From assembly GCA_019417125.1 (NCBI GenBank), contig DXVZ01000182.1, positions 1 to 13,318 on the forward strand: a stretch of 13,318 nt of DNA, in the 5' to 3' direction. This stretch comes from Phascolarctobacterium sp. GTDB lineage: Bacteria > Bacillota > Negativicutes > Acidaminococcales > Acidaminococcaceae. Positions 1 through 4,636 of this stretch are shown here, one piece after another; position 1 is the stretch's first letter; the number at the start of each line of letters is the position of its first letter. Position numbers and translations under genes: made by a program. The notes beneath the pieces are model-generated. The model ran no database searches. It saw only the letters and a list, made by a program, of their open reading frames with translations, and had not been told where the DNA came from.

Positions 1-1
1 G

Positions 2-532
2 TGCTATGTGCCGCTGGCAAAGCATTTATTGCAGGGCACGGACGTTAAGGTGGTAACCGTAGTTGGCTTTCCGCTGGGCGCGACATTTAGCTGCGTTAAA
101 GCACTGGAAGCCAAAACGGCGATGGAAGAACACGCCGATGAAATTGATATGGTAATGAATATTTCTGCCTTTAAAACCGGCGATTACGCTGCCGTTACGG
201 AAGATATCCGCCGTGTGGTGGAAGCGGCGGCTCCCTGCCCGGTAAAGGTTATTATTGAAGCGGCATATCTGACGCCACGTGAAAAACACACTGCCTGCCG
301 CATTATTGCTGACGCCGGTGCGAAGTTTGTCAAAACCTCAACTGGTTTCGGCAAGGGCGGCGCTACGGTTGAAGATATTAAGCTTCTGCGTGAAGAAGCC
401 GATAAGTACGGTTTAATGGTTAAAGCCGCAGGCGGCATCCGAGATGCTGCCACGGCGCGCGCGATGATTGAAGCGGGCGCGGACCGTATTGGCACCAGCG
501 CAGGTGCAGCCATTGCCGCAGGTGAAGCATGA
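2..532 (+). CDS. deoC: Deoxyribose-phosphate aldolase, 5' truncated by window edge
   Basis: Class I aldolase that splits 2-deoxyribose 5-phosphate into glyceraldehyde 3-phosphate and acetaldehyde in cytosolic deoxynucleoside catabolism. The reading frame is open from base 2 and begins with CYVPLAK, which is internal family sequence, so the GTG at 8 is not a start. About 45 N-terminal residues are missing relative to the usual ~220. Counting from the GTG as residue 1: the EIDMVMN segment (45-51) carries the family's active-site Asp, the Schiff-base Lys is K109 in VKTSTG, and the second catalytic Lys is K139 in VKAAGGIR. The end, GADRIGTSAG, is the phosphate-binding loop. All key residues visible in the fragment are intact. 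Its TGA overlaps the walJ start (ATGA), which suggests translational coupling. No other deo genes are in view. Confidence 0.95.
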   Translation, partial: CYVPLAKHLLQGTDVKVVTVVGFPLGATFSCVKALEAKTAMEEHADEIDMVMNISAFKTGDYAAVTEDIRRVVEAAAPCPVKVIIEAAYLTPREKHTACRIIADAGAKFVKTSTGFGKGGATVEDIKLLREEADKYGLMVKAAGGIRDAATARAMIEAGADRIGTSAGAAIAAGEA

Positions 533-1305
533 CGGGCGAGTTTAAAATTTCCGTACTTGCCAGCGGCAGTAAGGGCAACGCAACAATTATTACAGCAGGA
601 AGCAAAAACTTTTTAATTGACGCCGGTATCAGCTGCCGCCAGCTTACGCAGCGCATGCACGAAATCGGCATGGAGCCGGATAATTTAGAAGGCGTGCTGC
701 TTACGCACGAACACCGCGACCACATCGGCGGTCTGCCTGTTTTCAGCCGCAAATACCATTTGCCTGTGTTTGCCAACGAAGCTACCTGGCGCTGCCTGCC
801 CCAGCGTAACGAGATGGAACGCAGTTGCTGCCGCCTGATGCCCAAATGCCTGCAAACGGACGCGCTGCAAATCACCAGCTTTGCCGTGCCGCACGATGCT
901 GCAGGCGCGGTAGGTTACGTTTTTAACTACGCCGGCGAGCGCTGCGTGTACCTTACGGATGTGGGCTTTATTACGGAAGAAATTAAAAATAACGTGGCAG
1001 GTGCCGGCACATTGGTGCTGGAAACCAACCACGATGAAGAAATGCTGAAAAAGGGTTCTTACCCATACGCGCTTAAACAGCGCATTTTAGGCACGCGCGG
1101 GCATTTATCCAACAAAGCTGCCGGGTGGCTGCTGGCGCAGATGGAGCGGCTGCCAGGCGAAGTAATACTGGCGCATTTAAGCCAGGAAAATAACACGCCG
1201 GAGCTGGCGCTGCAAACCGTGCGCAGCATGACGGAAGCACGCGATGCTAACGGCGAATTACAGATTTATGTGGCGTCGCAGGACGAAATAGTAAAAAATT
1301 ATTGA
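529..1305 (+). CDS. walJ: WalJ/YycJ-type metallo-beta-lactamase-fold exonuclease
   Basis: Cytosolic MBL-fold hydrolase of 258 residues, the usual family length. The N-terminus SVLASGSKGNAT is typical of the YycJ/WalJ group. Metal ligands are visible: HxHxDH at H60, H62, D64, H65, then H122 (VPHD), D144 (YLTD) and H216 (LAHLS). GHLSN near 191-195 is also family-typical. Members are described as 5'-to-3' DNA exonucleases linked to mismatch repair and to the WalRK envelope-stress regulon; that role is from the family, not shown here. The start ATG lies inside the deoC stop (ATGA), so the two genes are probably co-translated. The following htrA begins 12 bp downstream. In Bacillus the same order, yycJ then an HtrA protease then rlmH, closes the walRK cluster, which supports the assignment. 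Confidence 0.9.
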   Translation: MTGEFKISVLASGSKGNATIITAGSKNFLIDAGISCRQLTQRMHEIGMEPDNLEGVLLTHEHRDHIGGLPVFSRKYHLPVFANEATWRCLPQRNEMERSCCRLMPKCLQTDALQITSFAVPHDAAGAVGYVFNYAGERCVYLTDVGFITEEIKNNVAGAGTLVLETNHDEEMLKKGSYPYALKQRILGTRGHLSNKAAGWLLAQMERLPGEVILAHLSQENNTPELALQTVRSMTEARDANGELQIYVASQDEIVKNY

Positions 1306-1317
1306 GGGGTGTAAAAA

Positions 1318-2424
1318 ATGCAAAAGACCTTGCTGAAAAAATCAATTAATTTGTTTTTATGCGGTATTTTAAGTACGGCAGTGTTTTTGGGCGGCTGCGG
1401 CATCGGCAACACTGCGGAAACGCAGAAAGAAGAAGCCAAACCCGCCGCAGCGCAGCAGCAGGAAGTACAGCTTTCTGGCGCGCGCAATACGCCGGTAGTG
1501 GTAGCAGCGCAAAAGGTTGGCCCTGCCGTTGTAGGCATTACCAACAAAGCCTATGTGCGCGACTTTTTTAACCGCGTGCAGCTTACCGAACGTGGCACCG
1601 GCAGCGGCGTTATTTACGATAAAAGCGGCCTGATTGCCACTAATAACCATGTTGTGGAAGGCGCGCAGGAAATTATCGTCAGCCTGACTGACGGACGCAG
1701 CGTAAAAGGCAAAGTGCTTGGTGCGGACGCGGCTACCGACCTTGCCGTTGTTAAAATAGACGTGGATGAAGATTTACCGGTTGCCAAATTCGGCGATTCT
1801 TCTACTTTGCAGGTTGGCGAACCTGCCATCGCTATCGGCAACCCGCTGGGGCTGGAGTTCCGCGGCAGCGTAACGGTGGGCGTTATCAGCGCATTGAACC
1901 GTTCTATCGAACTGGGCGACCGCAAGTTTAACCTTATTCAGACGGACGCGGCTATTAACCCCGGTAACTCTGGCGGCGCGCTGGTTAATGCCGACGGCGA
2001 AGTTGTTGGCATTAACTCTGCTAAAGTAGCTGTCAGCGGAGTTGAGGGTATCGGCTTTGCCATTCCGGTCAATTCTGCCAAACCTATTTTGGACGAACTG
2101 GCTGACAAAGGGCGCATTGCCCGTCCGTACCTTGGCGCCAGCCTGATTGATAAAGACATTAGTGCCCGTTATGGTTTTGACCTTGATTTGCACGGCGGTA
2201 TTTTTGTAATGAAAATTGTTACCGGCAGCCCGGTTTATAACGCAGGCATGCGCCCTGGCGACATTATTTTAACCTTTGACGGCGCTAAAGTTGAAACAGT
2301 GCCGGAACTGCGCGCTAAACTTGCCGAAAGGAAAGTTGGCGACACGGTGGCAATCGTTATTCTGCGTGCGGGCATTGAACGCACATTGCAGGTAACTTTG
2401 CAGGAAATGCCGGAGGAAAACTGA
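1318..2424 (+). CDS. htrA: HtrA/DegP-like serine protease, predicted lipoprotein
   Basis: Envelope quality-control protease of 368 residues. The N-terminus has KK, a hydrophobic stretch and a lipobox ending LGGC with Cys27, so the protein is predicted to be lipid-anchored outside the membrane rather than held by an N-terminal membrane helix as in many Gram-positive HtrAs. An Ala/Gln/Glu-rich linker (about 32-55) precedes the trypsin-like domain (about 58-255). The catalytic triad is complete: H111 (TNNHVVEGA), D141 (TDLAVVKI), S218 (NPGNSGGAL). One PDZ domain occupies about 267-365, with YLGASL and GMRPGDIIL. The start is set by GAGGGGTG at 1304-1311, 6 bp before the ATG and overlapping the walJ stop. 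rlmH starts one base after the stop. Assignment to the HtrA family is secure; which paralogue name applies is not. Confidence 0.93.
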   Translation: MQKTLLKKSINLFLCGILSTAVFLGGCGIGNTAETQKEEAKPAAAQQQEVQLSGARNTPVVVAAQKVGPAVVGITNKAYVRDFFNRVQLTERGTGSGVIYDKSGLIATNNHVVEGAQEIIVSLTDGRSVKGKVLGADAATDLAVVKIDVDEDLPVAKFGDSSTLQVGEPAIAIGNPLGLEFRGSVTVGVISALNRSIELGDRKFNLIQTDAAINPGNSGGALVNADGEVVGINSAKVAVSGVEGIGFAIPVNSAKPILDELADKGRIARPYLGASLIDKDISARYGFDLDLHGGIFVMKIVTGSPVYNAGMRPGDIILTFDGAKVETVPELRAKLAERKVGDTVAIVILRAGIERTLQVTLQEMPEEN

Positions 2425-2425
2425 C

Positions 2426-2905
2426 ATGAAGGTCAGTATCGTCTGCGTGGGCAAAATTAAGGAAAAATACCTTACCGAAGGCATTGCCGAATTTACCAAA
2501 CGCCTGACGCCGTACTGCAAGCTGGAAACCATTGCCATCGGCGAGGAAAAAATGCCTGATAACCCTTCGCCTGCAGAAAAAGAGCAGGTGCTGGCTAAAG
2601 AAACGGAACGCTTGATAAATGCCATACCGGCGAGCGCCCATGTGGTGCTGCTGGATTTGCAGGGCAAGGAGATAACCTCGCCGCAGCTGGCGGAATTGTT
2701 TGACGGCTGGGCGCTGGCGGGCAAAAGCCACATAACCTTTGTCATCGGCGGCGCGTTTGGCTACACCGAGGCTTTGCGCAGGCGTGCGGATATGCGCTGG
2801 AGCTTTTCTAAACTGACCTTTACGCACCAAATGATACGCCTTTTACTGGTAGAGCAAATTTACCGCGCTTTTAAGATAAGCCGCGGCGAGAAATACCATT
2901 GGTGA
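2426..2905 (+). CDS. rlmH: 23S rRNA (pseudouridine1915-N3)-methyltransferase RlmH
   Basis: SPOUT-class methyltransferase of 159 residues (family about 155-160) that methylates pseudouridine 1915 of helix 69 in 23S rRNA using S-adenosylmethionine, on assembled ribosomes. Visible family blocks: LDLQGKE (76-82), the SAM-binding knot with FVIGGAFG (105-112), and the C-terminal run SKLTFTHQMIR then LLLVEQIYRAFKI (128-151), ending in YHW. The last residue is Trp where YHK/YHR/YHH is commoner. The start is set by GGAGG at 2411-2415, inside the htrA end. The gene overlaps nothing but sits one base after the htrA stop, so it is the last gene of the deoC-walJ-htrA-rlmH operon. A strong hairpin follows. 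Confidence 0.95.
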   Translation: MKVSIVCVGKIKEKYLTEGIAEFTKRLTPYCKLETIAIGEEKMPDNPSPAEKEQVLAKETERLINAIPASAHVVLLDLQGKEITSPQLAELFDGWALAGKSHITFVIGGAFGYTEALRRRADMRWSFSKLTFTHQMIRLLLVEQIYRAFKISRGEKYHW

Positions 2906-2916
2906 TATAAACAAAA

Positions 2917-2944
2917 AAACAGAGCAGCGAAAGCTGCTCTGTTT
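2917..2944. terminator. Bidirectional terminator after rlmH / toxin transcript
   Basis: A perfect 12-bp stem, AAACAGAGCAGC (2917-2928) and GCTGCTCTGTTT (2933-2944), with a GAAA tetraloop. On the plus strand only TTT follows, so termination of rlmH is plausible but not ideal. On the minus strand the stem is followed by a run of seven T (complement of the A tract at 2913-2919, partly inside the stem), so it is a better terminator for transcripts arriving from the toxin gene at 3097-3174. It therefore separates two converging units. Confidence 0.85.
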
Positions 2945-2954
2945 CAATCATTAT

Positions 2955-2982
2955 TTGACAATGTTTTTCAGTTTGATATAAT
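2955..2982 (+). promoter_or_regulatory. Near-consensus sigma-A promoter for antisense RNA
   Basis: A consensus -35 TTGACA (2955-2960), 16-bp spacer, consensus -10 TATAAT (2977-2982), with TGA directly before the -10 giving an extended -10 element. It is the best promoter match in the window, yet no credible protein gene lies downstream on the plus strand. It points into the antisense side of the toxin gene; transcription is predicted to begin near 2989. Confidence 0.85.
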
Positions 2983-3043
2983 ATACACAAAGAGAGATAA
3001 TCTGATGTTCCAGCGTCAGCTCTCTCCTGTAAATGATAATTTG

Positions 3044-3084
3044 AGTGAAAGAAGAGCTGCTCGCCGTAGCGGCTCTATTTCATT
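3044..3084. other. Hairpin between toxin stop and antisense promoter
   Basis: Plus-strand RNA stem AGAGCTGC (3053-3060) with GCGGCTCT (3069-3076), one G-U pair and an 8-nt loop, extended after a small internal loop by AGTGAAA (3044-3050) with TTTCATT (3078-3084). In the minus-strand RNA the wobble becomes an A-C mismatch, so the fold is stronger in the antisense RNA. There is no clear T run on either side; it may be a weak terminator or a pairing/kissing loop between the two RNAs. Confidence 0.5.
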
Positions 3085-3096
3085 ACGGGGCTAAAA

Positions 3097-3174
3097 TCAG
3101 CGCCGGGCAGAAATAATGGTAGCAACGAGTATACCGAAAGCTACCATTAAAGACAGCGTTTCGTACGTGCTCAT
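3097..3174 (-). CDS. Putative holin-like (Hol_Tox-type) small membrane toxin, 25 aa
   Basis: A 25-codon ORF below usual gene-finder limits. It begins MSTYETLSLM, followed by a hydrophobic helix (residues about 9-23, through VAFGILVATIISA), and ends in two Arg. This is the organisation of the short Hol_Tox/Fst/TxpA-like type I toxins: polar N-terminus, one membrane helix, basic tail. The MSTYE.L.LM.AFG start is typical of peptides annotated as putative holin-like toxins in Bacillota. A very strong Shine-Dalgarno, GGGGAGGTGG (3191-3182), lies 7 nt before the ATG; such a site in front of so short an ORF argues that it is translated. It has its own promoter (3236-3264), and an antisense promoter faces it. 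The predicted role is insertion into the cell's own membrane when the antitoxin RNA is lost. Family assignment is by memory of the motif; toxicity is inference. Confidence 0.8.
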   Translation of the reverse strand: MSTYETLSLMVAFGILVATIISARR

Positions 3175-3215
3175 GGCTTTACCACCTCCCCGCAAAGCGG
3201 AGAAAAACCGACCAT
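3171..3215 (-). CDS. Possible 14-codon leader ORF coupled to the toxin start
   Basis: ATG at 3215-3213, inside the inverted repeat, opens a 14-codon frame (MVGFSPLCGEVVKP) whose TGA overlaps the toxin ATG as ATGA. The frame runs through the toxin Shine-Dalgarno hairpin, so its translation would open that hairpin. No good ribosome site precedes it; the predicted transcript start is only about 14 nt upstream. The arrangement resembles the mok leader of hok/sok, but the ORF may be fortuitous. Confidence 0.3.
   Translation of the reverse strand: MVGFSPLCGEVVKP
3186..3204 (-). promoter_or_regulatory. Hairpin occluding toxin Shine-Dalgarno
   Basis: In the minus-strand RNA, TTCTCCGC (3204-3197) pairs with GCGGGGAG (3193-3186) around a TTT loop, with two G-U pairs. 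The 3' arm covers the first half of the toxin ribosome site GGGGAGGTGG. Shine-Dalgarno occlusion is a common way to silence type I toxin mRNAs. Confidence 0.55.
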
Positions 3216-3235
3216 CAGATTATCTCATAAAAAAT

Positions 3236-3264
3236 ATTATAACATATTTGCATAAAATTTTAAA
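3236..3264 (-). promoter_or_regulatory. Promoter of the toxin gene
   Basis: Minus-strand -10 TATAAT (3241-3236) preceded by TGT (extended -10), 17-bp spacer, and a weaker -35 TTTAAA (3264-3259, 4 of 6). The predicted start is near 3229, giving a leader of about 55 nt before the toxin ATG. The -35 overlaps the terminator that ends the chromate transporter operon. Confidence 0.65.
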
Positions 3265-3295
3265 GCCGCAGCTGGTACTGCGGCTTTTGTGTTAT
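3262..3295. terminator. Terminator between antisense RNA and chromate transporter operon
   Basis: Stem AAAGCCGCAG (3262-3271) with CTGCGGCTTT (3278-3287), loop CTGGTA. On the plus strand it is followed by TGTGTTATTTTTA, a good U-rich tail for the antisense RNA. On the minus strand the tail is AAAATTTTAT, weaker, but it lies just after the chromate transporter stop codon at 3298 and probably serves both. Confidence 0.8.
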
Positions 3296-3297
3296 TT

Positions 3298-3870
3298 TTA
3301 ATACACCAACATCCCGATAATGCCGCTGATGAGCATGAGGCTGATGGCACCGACTTTGCGGTAATAGTGCAGGTAAAACAGCACTGCAAGTACCGGTATG
3401 CCAATTGGGTTAAACGCACCGCTTTCGCTGTTTACGTTATCTATCGGGAAAACGGTAATATCTAAAAAGAAAATTACCGCTGTAATCATAAAGGCAATAA
3501 CCGCAGGGCGGATGCCGCACAGCGCTTCTTTTACAAGGCGCGACTGGCTGAATTTTTCCAGCGAGCGCGCAACAAAGTAAACGATGATGAACGACGGCAG
3601 CGATACGCCGAGTGTGGCGATGAACGAGCCTAATAGCGCAGGTACAAAATCAGGGCCGCAAACGCGCGCGCCGACGTAAGTGGCTGTGTTAACGGCAATC
3701 GGTCCCGGCGTCATTTGCGAAATGGTGATAATGCGCGCATATTCTGCCGCTGGAATCCACCCGTGCGCTAAAACTTCCTGCTGAATGACGCTGACCATGG
3801 CAAGGCCGCCGCCGAAAGAGAAGAGCCCGATTTTAAAGAACACAAAGAACAAATCCCAGTAAATGCCCAT
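3298..3870 (-). CDS. Short-chain chromate (CHR) transporter, second subunit
   Basis: Half-size CHR-family membrane protein of 190 residues with about six membrane segments. The family blocks are FKIGLFSFGGGLAM (12-25) and QMTPGPIAVNTATYVG (52-67). CHR proteins export chromate across the cytoplasmic membrane; short-chain members work as pairs of unlike halves (as Bacillus YwrA/YwrB), each one CHR domain. Here the partner is the gene just upstream, whose TGA shares one base with this ATG (TGATG). AAGGAGGG upstream supports the start. It is the last gene of the unit. In anaerobic gut bacteria the natural substrate may not be chromate; the sequence does not decide it. Confidence 0.88.
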   Translation of the reverse strand: MGIYWDLFFVFFKIGLFSFGGGLAMVSVIQQEVLAHGWIPAAEYARIITISQMTPGPIAVNTATYVGARVCGPDFVPALLGSFIATLGVSLPSFIIVYFVARSLEKFSQSRLVKEALCGIRPAVIAFMITAVIFFLDITVFPIDNVNSESGAFNPIGIPVLAVLFYLHYYRKVGAISLMLISGIIGMLVY

Positions 3871-4433
3871 CAGTCAGCCCTCCTTCCCAGCAGGCGGTAA
3901 GCGGCAATAGCGTACAGCGCCGCTGCGATAACGGTGGAGGCAATGCCGAAGCCTAAAACGTAAATTTCCGCGATGGAAACGGCTAAAATAACCCAGCCCA
4001 GTTTATTATCGACGGAAGAAGTGAACATTTTTTTTGTAGCTACCACTAATAGGACGGTAATGGCGGCATTAACTCCGGCAAAGAATTTTAAGATGTAAGC
4101 GTTGGTATCCAGCCCGCTGCTGGCAAAAAGCATGGCAATGGCAAAAATAATTAAAAACGAAGGCAGTACAACGCCGATGGTACAGATAAGCGCGCCCATA
4201 ACCCCAGCCAGGCGGTAGCCTAAGAACGTGGCGGAGTTAACGGCAATAACGCCCGGCAGCGATTGTGCGATCGCCAGCACGTCGGTAATGTCCTTATCGT
4301 CAATCCAGCCCTGGCGCTCTACAAATTCATCGCGGATGAGCGGAATCATGGCAAGCCCGCCGCCGATTGTAAAAAGCCCTATTTTAAAAAACACATTAAA
4401 CATGTGCAGATAGCTTACTTGTTTTTGCTGCAT
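3870..4433 (-). CDS. Short-chain chromate (CHR) transporter, first subunit
   Basis: The other CHR half, 187 residues, hydrophobic throughout. The family blocks are FFKIGLFTIGGGLAM (15-29) and QSLPGVIAVNSATFLG (57-72). Compared with its neighbour, the FGGG block reads IGGG and PGP reads PGV, so the two halves are diverged rather than a recent duplication. The start at 4433 follows a modest AGAAGTG site; the alternative Met11 has no site at all. It is transcribed from the promoter at 4476-4504 with a leader of about 35-40 nt and is translationally coupled to the downstream half. No chrB-like regulator is in view. Confidence 0.88.
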   Translation of the reverse strand: MQQKQVSYLHMFNVFFKIGLFTIGGGLAMIPLIRDEFVERQGWIDDKDITDVLAIAQSLPGVIAVNSATFLGYRLAGVMGALICTIGVVLPSFLIIFAIAMLFASSGLDTNAYILKFFAGVNAAITVLLVVATKKMFTSSVDNKLGWVILAVSIAEIYVLGFGIASTVIAAALYAIAAYRLLGRRAD

Positions 4434-4475
4434 AGCGACACTTCTTTCTTCAAGATAATTGGCAATGATAAATAT

Positions 4476-4504
4476 ATTATCGCTTAAATGCGCGGGGTTG
4501 GCAA
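4476..4504 (-). promoter_or_regulatory. Promoter of the chromate transporter pair
   Basis: Minus-strand -35 TTGCCA (4504-4499), 17-bp spacer, -10 GATAAT (4481-4476), each 5 of 6. The sequence upstream (4505-4588) is AT-rich and carries no clear operator. The same -35 hexamer is used at the OFA transporter promoter. Confidence 0.7.
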
Positions 4505-4588
4505 GTTAAATTCTGTTTTGGTTACAAAGAATAAACATGACAAAAAATGTAAAAAATATATTAAACGTAAAAGTAACGGCTATAACTA

Positions 4589-4619
4589 AAAACGCCATGA
4601 GTTAATGTCATGGCGTTTT
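4589..4619 (-). terminator. Terminator after the OFA transporter
   Basis: Perfect 12-bp stem AAAACGCCATGA (complement of 4608-4619) with TCATGGCGTTTT (complement of 4589-4600), 7-nt loop, then TAG on the minus strand; the stem itself ends in T residues. It starts 18 bp after the transporter stop. The plus strand also ends in TTTTATAT, so it could act both ways. Confidence 0.85.
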
Positions 4620-4636
4620 ATATAACAAACATAAAA

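Larger units (their letters stand above)
2994..3226. repeat. Inverted repeat bracketing the toxin gene (GAGATAATCTGATGkTC)
   Basis: GAGATAATCTGATG followed by TTC lies on the plus strand at 2994-3010, and GAGATAATCTGATG followed by GTC on the minus strand at 3226-3210: 17 nt with one mismatch. Each copy sits about 10 bp downstream of a -10 box, so both converging RNAs start with the same sequence. Any transcript that crosses the whole locus carries one copy and the complement of the other, and can pair its own 5' and 3' ends. Confidence 0.85.
2989..3295 (+). ncRNA. Predicted antisense antitoxin RNA (ends approximate)
   Basis: RNA predicted from the promoter at 2955-2982. Its first 37 nt fold well: AGAGAG (2991-2996) pairs with CTCTCT (3020-3025), and inside it CTGATG (3002-3007) pairs with CGTCAG (3014-3019) around a 6-nt loop. 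A second hairpin at 3044-3084 (AGAGCTGC with GCGGCTCT, extended by AGTGAAA with TTTCATT) lacks a T run and may end a short form. A long form would run over the whole toxin gene to the strong plus-strand terminator at 3262-3295. Either form is complementary to the toxin mRNA, which is the expected antitoxin arrangement of TxpA/RatA- and BsrG/SR4-like type I systems. The 3' end and the function are inference. Confidence 0.55.

Noticed and set aside
184..875. Long minus-strand ORFs over deoC and walJ (109 and 151 codons)
   Set aside because: They are antisense shadows of genes with intact catalytic motifs, caused by the strong codon bias; they are Arg/Ser/Pro-rich with no family signature.
1614..2830. 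Minus-strand ORFs of 73-158 codons over htrA and rlmH
   Set aside because: Shadows of two well-identified genes; no ribosome sites or domain features.
3005..3094. 29-codon plus-strand ORF inside the predicted antisense RNA (begins MFQRQLSPVND)
   Set aside because: Only a weak AGAGAG precedes it, the frame runs through two stable hairpins, it is charged and low-complexity (ERRAARRSGS), and I recognise no family. More likely a by-product of the structured RNA, though comparison of relatives could reopen it.
3116..3301. 61-codon plus-strand ORF across the toxin region
   Set aside because: It reads antisense through the toxin gene, its promoter and a terminator hairpin, has no ribosome site and no recognisable protein features.
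4434..4588. Possible operator or small gene between the OFA terminator and the chromate transporter pair
   Set aside because: Apart from the promoter at 4476-4504 it is AT-rich sequence without repeats, hairpins or an ORF with a ribosome site.
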